From NCBI RefSeq assembly GCF_001651875.1, contig NZ_LNQB01000081.1, positions 62,550 through 126,549 of the forward strand: DNA of 64,000 nucleotides. The letters run 5' to 3'. Position 1 is the stretch's first letter, and each line of letters begins with the position of its first letter. Shown in pieces: positions 30,242-39,366 of the stretch. This DNA comes from Sinorhizobium saheli. GTDB lineage: Bacteria > Pseudomonadota > Alphaproteobacteria > Rhizobiales > Rhizobiaceae. The translations under genes and the position numbers were made by a program. The notes beneath the pieces are model-generated. The model did no database searches. It was given only the letters and a program-made list of their open reading frames with translations, and was not told the origin of the DNA.

Positions 30242-31186
30242 ATGATTAAATACCTGATAACCCGAATTCTCTCGGTCATACCCGTTGTAGGGGTGGTAAC
30301 AGCAGTCGTATTTGGACTGACCTATCTAAGCCCAGGCGATCCGGCAGCGGTCCTGGCGGGCGACTATGCGTCGCCCGCCCAAATCGAGGCCATTCGTGAT
30401 CGGCTTCAGCTCGATGCTCCGGTTTTTTCTCGCTACCTCGTGTGGCTGGGGAACACGTTGCAGGGCGACTTAGGGATGTCACTGTTTTCGGGGCAGCCCG
30501 TGCTGAGTCTCATCCTCGCTCGGGCCGAGCCTACAATTACTCTCGCGATCGCGGCAACTTTAGTCGCACTGATCGTAGCGGTGCCGCTGGGGCTGTTGGC
30601 AGCGCAGCGGCCTGGCACAATTGCGGATCGCGCCGTCCTTCTCTTTTGTGTTGGGGGAATGTCGATACCGGCATTCTTAATCGGATATCTGCTGATCTTC
30701 ACGTTCGGCGTGCGCCTGGGATGGCTGCCGGTTCAGGGTTTTGCCGGCATTGACAAGGGAATACCAGAGGTGGCGCGCCATGTGCTTCTGCCCGCGATCA
30801 TGCTCGGATTCGCCCAAACGGCGTTAATTGGTCGGGTAACGAGGGCGAGCGCCATCGAAGTCCTCAATCAGGATTTCGTGCGTGTCGCGCGAGCGAAAGG
30901 ATTGGGTGAGACCGCCATCGTCGTCCGGCACTGCCTCAGGCTGGTCGCCGTTCCTCTTGTCACCGTTGTGGGAACCTCGTTCGCCTCAATGCTTGGCGGT
31001 GTGGTGATAACCGAGACTGTGTTCGCAATCCCTGGGATCGGGCGTCTCCTCGTCGAGGCCATACAGCGCATCGACATTCCCGTCATCCAGGGAGTGCTCT
31101 TGGTCAGCGCGGTTGTCTACGTAGTCATCAACTTGCTTGTCGACCTGACGTACCTGGTCATCGACCCGCGGATCAAATATACCTGA
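30242..31186 (+). CDS. ABC peptide transporter permease (DppB-like)
   Basis: A 314-aa inner-membrane permease with six hydrophobic segments. The first-permease hallmark is the N-terminal MIKYLITRILSVIPVV segment followed by LSPGDPAAVLAG. The EAA loop is in DFVRVARAKGLGE. It lies 30 bp after the binding-protein gene and 13 bp before its partner permease. Confidence 0.92.
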   Translation: MIKYLITRILSVIPVVGVVTAVVFGLTYLSPGDPAAVLAGDYASPAQIEAIRDRLQLDAPVFSRYLVWLGNTLQGDLGMSLFSGQPVLSLILARAEPTITLAIAATLVALIVAVPLGLLAAQRPGTIADRAVLLFCVGGMSIPAFLIGYLLIFTFGVRLGWLPVQGFAGIDKGIPEVARHVLLPAIMLGFAQTALIGRVTRASAIEVLNQDFVRVARAKGLGETAIVVRHCLRLVAVPLVTVVGTSFASMLGGVVITETVFAIPGIGRLLVEAIQRIDIPVIQGVLLVSAVVYVVINLLVDLTYLVIDPRIKYT

Positions 31187-31199
31187 GGAGCTTAGAATT

Positions 31200-32057
31200 A
31201 TGACGTTCTCCGATGTGACGGGCTCCTTGCAACTGCGACAGTTTTCGCGTCTGCCAGCGGCCCTGCAAACAGCCACCATTTTCTTGGTCTTGGTCGTGCT
31301 GACAACATATTTGTCGCCTTTGATAACCAGCACCGACCCGCTTGCGATGAACCCACAATTCAGGCTCAAGACGTCCAGCTACGATCATGTGCTCGGGACA
31401 GACATGTTCGGGCGCGATATCTTTACGCGACTGCTATACGGGGGTCAGGTGTCGCTCGCGATCGGCGTGGGCACAGCAATTCTGGCGACAACAGTTGGAA
31501 CGGTTTTGGGTCTGATTGCCGGAGCTGGGCGATCGTCGGACAAGATCCTGATGAGAATCATGGATGGCATGATGGCCATCCCCGGGATTCTGCTCGCGAT
31601 TGCATTGGCTACAATTTTTGGAAGCGGAATCTTGACGGTGATCGTAGCGTTGGCGGTCCCCGAAGTGCCGGTCGTCGCACGGCTGGTAAGAAGTTTGACG
31701 CTTACACTGCGGGAACAAGCATTCGTGGAGGCGGCCCAGTCCTACGGCGCCAGACCTTTGCGAATCCTCTTCCGATATATCCTGCCGAACGCGTTGGCGC
31801 CGATCGCCGTGCAGGCCACGTATATCTGCGGCCTCGCTATTCTCTTTGAGGCATATCTCGGTTTCGTGGGGGTTGGGGTGCCTCCTGAACACCCTAGCTG
31901 GGGGAACATCGTAGCCGAGGGGCGGACTTTCGTGCTGATCGCGCCGCACCTCATCGTCTATCCCAGCATCATAATTGCGTTGGTGGTTCTTGCCATAAAT
32001 CTGATAGGCGACGGGTTGCGAGACATGCTCGATCCTCGCTTCAATCTCCCAGACTAG
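31200..32057 (+). CDS. ABC peptide transporter permease (DppC-like)
   Basis: A 285-aa inner-membrane permease. It shows the DppC-type LGTDMFGRDIFTRLLYGGQVSL segment in two parts, the EAA loop in AFVEAAQSYGARP, and PPEHPSWGNIVAEGR near the C-terminus. It closes the transporter set; a 9-bp GC stem-loop follows its stop. Confidence 0.92.
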   Translation: MTFSDVTGSLQLRQFSRLPAALQTATIFLVLVVLTTYLSPLITSTDPLAMNPQFRLKTSSYDHVLGTDMFGRDIFTRLLYGGQVSLAIGVGTAILATTVGTVLGLIAGAGRSSDKILMRIMDGMMAIPGILLAIALATIFGSGILTVIVALAVPEVPVVARLVRSLTLTLREQAFVEAAQSYGARPLRILFRYILPNALAPIAVQATYICGLAILFEAYLGFVGVGVPPEHPSWGNIVAEGRTFVLIAPHLIVYPSIIIALVVLAINLIGDGLRDMLDPRFNLPD

Positions 32058-32075
32058 GTCGCATCCCGACAAATC

Positions 32076-32102
32076 CCGACGCCGCCACGGCTCCGGCGTC
32101 GG
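32076..32102 (+). terminator. Stem-loop after the transporter genes
   Basis: CCGACGCCG (32076-32084) pairs perfectly with CGGCGTCGG (32094-32102) over a 9-nt loop. No T-run follows, so it may be a weak or Rho-assisted terminator, or a stabilising hairpin, between the transporter and the FAD dehydrogenase gene about 255 bp on. Confidence 0.45.
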
Positions 32103-32357
32103 CCCCACGGCGTTCCCAGACAAGTTGATCTGGAAGATTCAAGTCAGGAGGCGTTGAACACTGTTGGCCACTTGCGAGATCCGCTCCATACGACGCCCCG
32201 GGTAACGCGCGGGCTCATACGATACGAAAAAAATGTCGACGCACAGTTTGGGCGCGGTCATGCGGCAACGGCATCAACGGACTGTGTTCGGTTCTCCAAC
32301 CTTCGGGCTCGATCTGCGACTTGTCCCAAAGCGTTCGGGAGCAGAGGAAAAGGAAAA

Positions 32358-33617
32358 ATGGCAGTTACGAGCGTCATTGTGATAGGTGCCGGCATTGTCG
32401 GACTGAGTGTCGCCTTCGAGGCGCTGCAGTCAGGAGCAAGCGTCACTATCGTCGATCGAGATCCGGCCGGTGACAAAGCGTCCTACGGCAACGCCGGCGG
32501 CATCGCTGTAACAGAGGTTATACCAGCGTCTGTTCCGGGATTGTGGAAGAAAGTGCCGTTCTGGCTGTTGGATCCCCTCGGCCCGCTGGCGCTTCGAGTC
32601 GGGCACACACCGCAGATGGTACCGTGGCTGTGGCGTTTTGCGCGAGTTGGTTCGGCATCCGAGGTCGGTCGCATATCCAAGGCGTTGGCCTCAATCAACA
32701 GTCGAGTTTACGACGATCTGGTGCCGCTCTTCAACAAGGTCGGACTTGCGGGCGACTTGTTCCGCAGGGGCGCACTGACCGTCTACGAGACGGAGAACGG
32801 ATTTCTCAGGGACGAACATGAATGGGAGATCAAGCGTGCGCTGGGAGTGGAGATGCAGGCACTGTCGGCACGTGAGGTAACAGACATGGAGCCAGCCCTG
32901 GGCCCAATTGTGCAGCGCGGAGTGTTTACGCCTCAATGGTCGCACATCACGGATCCAAAGAAGGTCGTGGATGTCTTGCGCATGTGGCTCGTCGCGAACG
33001 GTGCAAAAATCGTCCAGGGCCAGGTAGATCGGGTTTACTCAACCGGCGACGGGGCGGAGATTGCGCTGAATGGGGGCACGACGCTTGCCGCCACGAAGCT
33101 TGTGATCGCAGCAGGAGCATGGTCGGCACGATTTGCCCGTCAGCTGGGGGATCGCGTGCTTCTTGAGAGTGAGCGAGGATATAATACGACTATCGCCGCG
33201 CCCGGAGTCACGCTTGAACGTGAGGTGATATTCGCGGATCGGAAGTTTGTGGCGACGCCGCTTTCTGTCGGATTGCGGATCGGCGGGGCTGCCGAGTTCG
33301 GCGGATTGCAGTCTCCACCTAACTTTAAGCGCTCGAAGGCACTGGTCAAGCTCGCAAAGCTCTATCTCCCGGGACTGCGAGAACAGGGGGGTGTCGAATG
33401 GGCTGGCCACCGGCCGGCTACGCCCGACAGTCTGCCGGTTATCGGCAGATCGTCTGCTAGCCAGCATATCATTTATGCATTCGGGCATGGGCATCTGGGG
33501 CTGACCCAGGGGCCAACCACCGGCAAGATCGTCGGTGACCTTCTTTTCGACCGCTCCCCAAGCCTCGATCTCTCGCCATTTTCCGCCGCACGGTTCTCCT
33601 TCAGGAAAGAAAAATAA
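32358..33617 (+). CDS. FAD-dependent D-amino-acid dehydrogenase, candidate D-hydroxyproline dehydrogenase
   Basis: A 419-aa DadA/HypO-type flavoprotein. The dinucleotide loop VIVIGAGIVGLSVAFEA is at the N-terminus, SYGNAGGIAVTEVIP follows and the FAD-closing GHGHLGLTQGP is at the C-terminus. ATG 32358 has an AAAGGAAAA ribosome site. The 4-hydroxyproline epimerase homologue begins 1 bp after its stop, so oxidation of cis-4-hydroxy-D-proline to pyrroline-4-hydroxy-2-carboxylate is the most likely reaction. A general D-amino-acid substrate remains possible. Confidence 0.85.
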   Translation: MAVTSVIVIGAGIVGLSVAFEALQSGASVTIVDRDPAGDKASYGNAGGIAVTEVIPASVPGLWKKVPFWLLDPLGPLALRVGHTPQMVPWLWRFARVGSASEVGRISKALASINSRVYDDLVPLFNKVGLAGDLFRRGALTVYETENGFLRDEHEWEIKRALGVEMQALSAREVTDMEPALGPIVQRGVFTPQWSHITDPKKVVDVLRMWLVANGAKIVQGQVDRVYSTGDGAEIALNGGTTLAATKLVIAAGAWSARFARQLGDRVLLESERGYNTTIAAPGVTLEREVIFADRKFVATPLSVGLRIGGAAEFGGLQSPPNFKRSKALVKLAKLYLPGLREQGGVEWAGHRPATPDSLPVIGRSSASQHIIYAFGHGHLGLTQGPTTGKIVGDLLFDRSPSLDLSPFSAARFSFRKEK

Positions 33618-33618
33618 A

Positions 33619-34620
33619 ATGGCTCGACACACTTTTTTCTGCATCGACGCCCACACATGCGGAAATCCGGTGCGCCTGGTCGTTGGAGGTGGGCCTCTTT
33701 TGCCGAACGTCTCAATGGCGGAGAAGCGTGAAATCTTTCTACGCGATCACGACTGGGTTCGCAGGGCGCTTATGTTCGAACCGCGTGGCCACGATGGAAT
33801 GTCCGGAGCAATCCTTTATCCCTCGTCCCGCAACGACTGCGACCTCGGGATTCTCTTCATCGAAGTCAGCGGTTGTTTGCCGATGTGTGGCCACGGAGCG
33901 ATTGGCGCTGTAACGGCTGCGATCGAGGGGGGGTTAGTCGTCCCAAAAAGCAAAGGGAAACTCTCACTTGAAGCACCGGCCGGCAAAATTGAAGTCGAGT
34001 ATGCCCGAAGTGGTGAACTGGTTGAGCAGGTAAGGCTGTTCAACGTGCCAAGTTATCTGCACGCTCAGGACATCGAACTCGACATTCCGGGCCTGGGATT
34101 GATCAAAGTCGACGTCGCCTATGGTGGGAACTATTACGCGGTCATCGAGCCACAGGTGAATTGGCCCGGTCTCGACGGAATGAGCGCGAACGACGTTCTT
34201 CGGCTGAGTCCGCTTGTCCGACAGGCTGCAGAAGCGAAACTCGCGCCCGTTCATCCCGAAGATAATCGTATCCGCGGCGTTAGCCATGTTATGTGGACGG
34301 ACAAGCCGCACCTGGAGCGCGCGCATGGTCGCAATGCGGTCTTCTACGGTGACAAGGCCATCGACCGCTCCCCATGCGGGACGGGTTCCTCGGCCCGTAT
34401 GGCGCAGTTGGTGGCGCGTGGCCGGATGAACGTTGGAGACACGTTCGTGCACGAGAGCATTATCGGAACCACATTTGAATGTAGGGTCGAGGGAGAAACT
34501 CAGGTCGGTGACAAGAAGGCGATCAAGCCCAGCGTGGCCGGTTGGGCACGCGTAATCGGCCACAACACGATTTTTGTTTCGAATATTAACCCGCTTGCGC
34601 ACGGATTCCAGATCGCATGA
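33619..34620 (+). CDS. Proline racemase family, candidate 4-hydroxyproline 2-epimerase
   Basis: A 333-aa proline-racemase-fold enzyme. The two catalytic cysteines are visible in LPMCGHGAIG and DRSPCGTGSSA, the pair expected for a racemase or epimerase as opposed to the Cys/Thr pair of the dehydratases. ATG 33619 follows AGGAAAG. The tight link to an FAD D-amino-acid dehydrogenase points to trans-4-hydroxy-L-proline to cis-4-hydroxy-D-proline epimerisation (HypRE). Proline racemase is the alternative. Confidence 0.87.
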   Translation: MARHTFFCIDAHTCGNPVRLVVGGGPLLPNVSMAEKREIFLRDHDWVRRALMFEPRGHDGMSGAILYPSSRNDCDLGILFIEVSGCLPMCGHGAIGAVTAAIEGGLVVPKSKGKLSLEAPAGKIEVEYARSGELVEQVRLFNVPSYLHAQDIELDIPGLGLIKVDVAYGGNYYAVIEPQVNWPGLDGMSANDVLRLSPLVRQAAEAKLAPVHPEDNRIRGVSHVMWTDKPHLERAHGRNAVFYGDKAIDRSPCGTGSSARMAQLVARGRMNVGDTFVHESIIGTTFECRVEGETQVGDKKAIKPSVAGWARVIGHNTIFVSNINPLAHGFQIA

Positions 34621-34707
34621 CCACCGCATGCAGTACAAGCTGGTGCTGTAGGCCGAGGAATCTGCCTCATTTAAACGGACACACAAGTCGCCTTCACAGG
34701 AAGTATT

Positions 34708-35496
34708 ATGAGTTCAATCGCTCCTTCGTCAGCGCGGCAAGTTCGGCTAATGGCGCGTACAGGCGTTTTGTCAGGCCCGACGGCCAACCTTGCGTCCGGC
34801 TTCGTACAAGCGAATCTTGCAGTTTTACCGCGCGACCTTGCGTATGATTTCCTGTTGTTCTGTCAACGCAATCCAAAGCCGTGTCCTCTCCTAGGAGTGT
34901 CAGAGCCGGGCGCAACCTCGATCCCCGACCTCGGAGACGATCTAGACATTCGCACAGACGTACCGCGCTACCGCGTCTGGAAAAAAGGGGTGCTCGTTCA
35001 AGAGTTGCAGGACGTGACGGAGATATGGCGCGAAGACTTGGTGACATTTGCGCTCGGCTGTTCCTTCTCTTTTGAAGAAGCTTTGCTGGCGGCCGGCGTG
35101 CCGGTTCGACATATTGAAGAGGGACGCAACGTGCCGATGTTCCGCTCGTCAATCGAGACAACACCTTCCGGCGTGTTCTCCGGTCCGCTCGTCGTATCAA
35201 TGCGACCCATGCTTCCGGAACAGGCAATCAAAGCGGTGCAAATCACTGGACGATTCCCTTCCGTGCACGGCGCTCCAATCCACCTGGGCGATCCGGAGAC
35301 GATCGGCGTTAACGACCTCGCCACTCCAGATTATGGAGATGCCGTGACGATCCGACCTGGCGAAATTCCTGTTTTCTGGGCTTGTGGAGTAACTCCCCAG
35401 GCGGCCATCGTGCGCGCCAGGCCAGACTTCAGCATAACCCATGCACCAGGCCATATGCTCCTGACAGATATATTGAATAATAGACTATCAATATAG
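34708..35496 (+). CDS. DUF1445 / D-glutamate cyclase-like putative hydro-lyase
   Basis: A 262-aa DUF1445 (YcsI-type) protein with the family stretches [24 protein letters not shown], read in two parts, [12 protein letters not shown], and CGVTPQAAI. The animal relative DGLUCY converts D-glutamate to 5-oxo-D-proline. It lies 87 bp after the epimerase gene and before the promoter of the next operon. With the PxpABC-like genes in the same island, a 5-oxoproline route is plausible but not proven. Confidence 0.8.
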   Translation: MSSIAPSSARQVRLMARTGVLSGPTANLASGFVQANLAVLPRDLAYDFLLFCQRNPKPCPLLGVSEPGATSIPDLGDDLDIRTDVPRYRVWKKGVLVQELQDVTEIWREDLVTFALGCSFSFEEALLAAGVPVRHIEEGRNVPMFRSSIETTPSGVFSGPLVVSMRPMLPEQAIKAVQITGRFPSVHGAPIHLGDPETIGVNDLATPDYGDAVTIRPGEIPVFWACGVTPQAAIVRARPDFSITHAPGHMLLTDILNNRLSI

Positions 35497-35612
35497 GGGT
35501 CTGCGCCTCGGAGATCCGGGCACGATCTTGGAAAGAAGCGCGAGCCTGGCATTTTGCGGAGAAAGGCCGGGGTCGTTCAGGGAAGGGTGAGTGCCCTTCT
35601 CGTGCGAAATTA

Positions 35613-35640
35613 ATTGGATCCAATCTACAATGTATTGACA
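35613..35640 (+). promoter_or_regulatory. Promoter-operator of the amidotransferase/RidA/DadA operon
   Basis: TTGGATCCAATCTACAA at 35614-35630 is an exact copy of the operator word, followed 4 nt later by TTGACA (35635-35640). The geometry is identical to that before the first dipeptidase gene. No good -10 is visible at the right distance. Confidence 0.65.
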
Positions 35641-35756
35641 GTCATCGGTCCGAGTGCTCAATTCTCATCGCGCACAAAGTCTTGGATTCGAAACCCGCTC
35701 AACCGACGATCTCGACAGGATGTCGTGCCGCGGCTCCAGAGCAAAAAAGGAAGAAG

Positions 35757-36518
35757 TTGGACGCGAGCCGTCTACTTGCTGTTATGGTCAAAACGCCACG
35801 CCCAGTCATCGGGATCACGCCCGATATCAACGATACTGCCGAACCTGAAACCGAGTATGTCCTGCGCCGCAACTATGCGGATGCGGTGTACCGCGCCGGC
35901 GGAATCCCTCTCATCCTGCCCTACGCTGCAGATGTCGACGGATATCTGGAGAGCGTGGACGGCGTCCTGATCAGCGGCGGCATGTTCGACATCGATCCAG
36001 GGCTGTATCACCAGAAAGCGCGAAAGGCGTATGCAACAAAGCCGCCTCGCACTGCTTTTGAAAAAGCGCTGATCGAGAGCGCTCTGGAGCGTCAGATGCC
36101 AGTTCTTGGCATCTGCAACGGGATGCAGCTTTTGGCGGTTTGTCTAGGAGGCCAACTGATCCAGGATATCGCTAGCGAACTTGAGGACGCTCTCGAGCAT
36201 AAGCCGAATCAGGCCGCGACAACCGCGCATCATGAGATCAGTATCGTCGGCCAATCTCGCAACCTCGTTGATCTCGGGGCAAGGCCGTATCGCGTCAACA
36301 GCGTGCATCATCAAGCGGTTTTGCCTTCGGAAGCATATCGAACGATAGCTGTCGCTGAGGACAGCGTTATCGAGGCGATCGAATCGAGCGCTGGCGGCTT
36401 TGCCATGGGCGTGCAGTGGCATCCCGAATACGGAGTCAGCCCCATCGACGACATGGTCTTGAACGGCTTCATAGCTGCCGCAAAGGGATATTCTTCAAGG
36501 AGGAATAAGGGCTCATGA
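35757..36518 (+). CDS. Peptidase C26 / gamma-glutamyl hydrolase-like protein (PuuD type)
   Basis: A class-I glutamine-amidotransferase-like hydrolase of about 250 aa. The nucleophile is in LGICNGMQLL, the catalytic His/Glu in VQWHPEYG, and ISGGMFDIDPGLY is typical of gamma-Glu-GABA hydrolase relatives. TTG 35757, preceded by AAGGAAG, and ATG 35784 are both possible starts. It would release glutamate from gamma-glutamyl amides. It overlaps ridA by 4 bp. Confidence 0.82.
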   Translation: MDASRLLAVMVKTPRPVIGITPDINDTAEPETEYVLRRNYADAVYRAGGIPLILPYAADVDGYLESVDGVLISGGMFDIDPGLYHQKARKAYATKPPRTAFEKALIESALERQMPVLGICNGMQLLAVCLGGQLIQDIASELEDALEHKPNQAATTAHHEISIVGQSRNLVDLGARPYRVNSVHHQAVLPSEAYRTIAVAEDSVIEAIESSAGGFAMGVQWHPEYGVSPIDDMVLNGFIAAAKGYSSRRNKGS

Positions 36519-36994
36519 CGTCTCAGACACCTGAAGAACGCCTTAAGGCGCTTGGCCTGCGATTGCCGCGAGTTTTCAAGCCAGCAGGCAATCTTCTCGG
36601 ATACAAGGTTGACCATCGTCAGGTCTATGTGTCGGGGCAGCTGCCCCTCGATGATGGCGAAATCAAGTATCTCGGGAAAGTTGGGCAAGTAGTGTCGCGT
36701 GAGGATGCCTACGAAGCTGCGAAGCTTGCTGCGCTTAATGTTTTAGGGCAGTTGTCAATCGCGACCGGCGGGGACCTCTCAAGGGTCGCTGAAATAGTCA
36801 AAGTGTCTGGGTTTGTAAATTGCGTGCCGGACTTCATTGACATTCCCTTCGTCGTAAACGGCGCCTCTGATCTCCTTGTTGCGGTGTTTGGGGACGCCGG
36901 AACCCACGCACGTTCCGCTATTGGCGCTGTATCACTTCCACGCGGTGTGCCGGTCGAGATAGACATAATTGCCCGCCTCAGGGACGGTGCATGA
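36515..36994 (+). CDS. RidA-family protein
   Basis: A 159-aa YjgF/RidA-like protein of the longer subclass. The C-terminal LPRGVPVEIDIIARL is the family signature, although the usual arginine-containing active-site segment is diverged. RidA removes reactive imines or enamines produced by amino-acid oxidising enzymes, which fits its place between a hydrolase gene and a D-amino-acid dehydrogenase gene. The start overlaps the previous stop (ATGA). Confidence 0.85.
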   Translation: MTSQTPEERLKALGLRLPRVFKPAGNLLGYKVDHRQVYVSGQLPLDDGEIKYLGKVGQVVSREDAYEAAKLAALNVLGQLSIATGGDLSRVAEIVKVSGFVNCVPDFIDIPFVVNGASDLLVAVFGDAGTHARSAIGAVSLPRGVPVEIDIIARLRDGA

Positions 36995-36997
36995 TCG

Positions 36998-38200
36998 ATG
37001 AGCGACGTGTTCGTTTTGGGAGCGGGCGTCGTCGGTATGACGACCGCCTATGTCTTGGCTAGTAGAGGTCACAAAGTGACCGTCATCGATGCCGGATCGG
37101 CGCCAGCTGAGCGCGGTGCTAGCTTTGGAAATGGCGCGCAACTGAGTTATGCCTTCTCTGACCCATTGGCCTCGCCCTCACTCGTTGCCAACCTGCCGAA
37201 GTATCTATTTGGGAGAGATCCGGCTTTCAGGTTGACTCCGACCATGTCGCCGAAATTTTGGGGGTGGAGCCTCAGATTCCTGGCCAACTCGTCCCGGTCC
37301 AGTTTTGAGCGAAACACAATCGAAGTGCTCAAACTCGCAATGGAGAGCCGTCGCGCGTTTTCGAATCTATCCGGCAGATTCAATTTCGATCACCGCAGCG
37401 CTGGCAAGCTTAACCTCTATTCAAATCACATGGCGCTGCGGAATGCCGAGGCTCTAAGCCAACTAAAAAACAGATACGGAGCCGATCAAAAAATTCTGAC
37501 GCCCAATGAGGCTATCGAACGGGAACCAGCATTGGCCGGCTATGGCCACGCTTTCGTCGGAGCGTTGTGGTCGCCGATTGATGAAGCCGGTGACTCGTGG
37601 CTCTTCTGCCAAAACCTCCACCGCCTGCTGCAATCAGATTACGGGGTAAAGTTCAGGTTCGATACCGAGATCAAGTCCCTGAAGACTCGAGACGGGAAGA
37701 TCAATGCGATCGTCACCAGCGCAGGCGAGCTAGAATGTGGGCGCGCGGTCATTGCCTTGGGTGTTTGGAGCGCGGCCATAGCCAGGTCGGTTGGCATCAA
37801 GCTGCCCATCTGGCCAATGCAGGGCTATTCATTGACAGTTCCTGCAACGAGCATGGCCCCTTCGTCAAGCATCACCGATACGACCCGCAAAGTCGTGTTT
37901 TGCAAAATCGGCGACAGGCTGCGGATTGCCGGCCTAGCCGACATCGGTAACAGTCGCACCAACTTCAGAGAGGCTCGTTTCCAAACACTTCTAGAAACAG
38001 CCAGAGGAATTTTCCCGGACGCGGGCGACTACAATGCAGACCTCAACGCATGGACGGGCCTTAGGCCCATGACGCCAAACAATCAGCCGATTGTGGGGGC
38101 TTGCAAGGTTGCCGGCTTGTTCCTCAACTGCGGACATGGATCGCTAGGGTGGACGCTCTGCATGGCTACCGCTCAGCGACTGGCTGCTGTCATCGACTAA
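36998..38200 (+). CDS. FAD-dependent D-amino-acid dehydrogenase (DadA-like), second copy
   Basis: A 400-aa flavoprotein. It has the N-terminal VFVLGAGVVGMTTAYVLASRG loop (two short stretches of a Rossmann fold), ERGASFGNGAQLSY, and the C-terminal CGHGSLGWTLCMATA. It starts 3 bp after ridA, so imines it produces could be cleared by RidA. It is clearly diverged from the dehydrogenase at 32358, suggesting a different D-amino acid. Confidence 0.87.
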   Translation: MSDVFVLGAGVVGMTTAYVLASRGHKVTVIDAGSAPAERGASFGNGAQLSYAFSDPLASPSLVANLPKYLFGRDPAFRLTPTMSPKFWGWSLRFLANSSRSSFERNTIEVLKLAMESRRAFSNLSGRFNFDHRSAGKLNLYSNHMALRNAEALSQLKNRYGADQKILTPNEAIEREPALAGYGHAFVGALWSPIDEAGDSWLFCQNLHRLLQSDYGVKFRFDTEIKSLKTRDGKINAIVTSAGELECGRAVIALGVWSAAIARSVGIKLPIWPMQGYSLTVPATSMAPSSSITDTTRKVVFCKIGDRLRIAGLADIGNSRTNFREARFQTLLETARGIFPDAGDYNADLNAWTGLRPMTPNNQPIVGACKVAGLFLNCGHGSLGWTLCMATAQRLAAVID

Positions 38201-38233
38201 GAATCACTAGAACGAACAGCAAAGGAAGCATCG

Positions 38234-39241
38234 ATGAGTATTTCTGCAAACGAGCTCCACAGCGACGCCGTCATCATCGACGCGGTATGCCCGCTCCTGC
38301 ATGACCCCGAACGGATCGCCGATTATCAAGCCGGCGGAGTGACTGTAATCGGGCCCACTGTCGGTTCCTTGCAGAACGCTCCAGTCACAGTGCGGATGAT
38401 CGGGACGTGGCACAAGCTTATTCGAGAGCGTAACGACCTTATGCTCATTCGCACCGCTGCGGATATTCGCAAGGCAAAGGCAACGGGCAAGACCGGGATC
38501 ATCATGCACTTTCAGGGTCCCGAACCCATTGAAGACAGCCTTGATCTGATCGACTCATACAAAGCGCTCGGCGTCGGAATTATGCAGCTTGCGTATAACG
38601 TCAAAAATCGAATCGGAGACGGTTGCGAAGAGCGAACAGATGCCGGTCTTAGCCGCTTCGGATTGCAGGTGATCGAACGTATGAACCAGGTCGGCATGAT
38701 CGTCGACTGCGCTCATACCGGCGTCAGAACCACAATGGACGCAATCGAGCATTCTTCGGCGCCAGTGATAATCTCTCACGCGAATGCCAAATCCGTTCAC
38801 CCGTCGCGACGCAACATCTCCGATGATTTGATCAGGGCCATTGCGGGAAACGGCGGTACTATCGGCGCTGTCGGTTTTCCAGGTTTCGTTTCCAGCGACA
38901 GCCGGCCGACACTTGATCAATTCATCGATCACATCGCTTACATGAGTGATCTCGTGGGCACGCAGCACATCTCCATTGGTATTGACTACTACACCGGCCA
39001 GTTCCCCTATCGCGACGATGCCAGCTCGATGGAGGATTACTGGCGAGCGATAGCCGATGGGATCTGGACTCGCGAAGCCTATCCAGAGCCGCCGCACTAC
39101 TATCCGGCCGGCATCGAAACACCCAAAGGCATGCCTTCCCTAACCGAACGCCTCCTTCAAAGAGGTTTCACCGAAGAGGATGTCCGCAACATCTATGGGG
39201 AGAATTTGATACGCCTCTACAAAACGGTATGGGGCGAATAG
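38234..39241 (+). CDS. M19 (membrane dipeptidase) family protein with altered metal site, copy 2
   Basis: A 335-aa paralogue of the protein at 25632, alike along its whole length. The second-metal histidines are kept (IVDCAHTGVRTT and ISHAN), as are RRNISDD and IGIDYYTG. The N-terminal HxD is again missing (IDAVCPLL) and the bridging position reads MHFQG. It lies 33 bp after the DadA-like gene. Confidence 0.8.
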   Translation: MSISANELHSDAVIIDAVCPLLHDPERIADYQAGGVTVIGPTVGSLQNAPVTVRMIGTWHKLIRERNDLMLIRTAADIRKAKATGKTGIIMHFQGPEPIEDSLDLIDSYKALGVGIMQLAYNVKNRIGDGCEERTDAGLSRFGLQVIERMNQVGMIVDCAHTGVRTTMDAIEHSSAPVIISHANAKSVHPSRRNISDDLIRAIAGNGGTIGAVGFPGFVSSDSRPTLDQFIDHIAYMSDLVGTQHISIGIDYYTGQFPYRDDASSMEDYWRAIADGIWTREAYPEPPHYYPAGIETPKGMPSLTERLLQRGFTEEDVRNIYGENLIRLYKTVWGE

Positions 39242-39366
39242 CAGTTGGACAGCTTCAATAACGTGCGGCGATTGCCCAGCAATGAATGTTTACTGGGCGA
39301 GCTGCGGACATTGTTTGAAATAACACCTGCCCACCGTGGAAAGACGCGCTTAATCGAAGGCTGAAA

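Noticed and set aside
39272-39299. TTGCCCAG/CTGGGCGA hairpin after the second M19 gene as terminator
   Set aside because: Short stem, 13-nt loop, no T-run.
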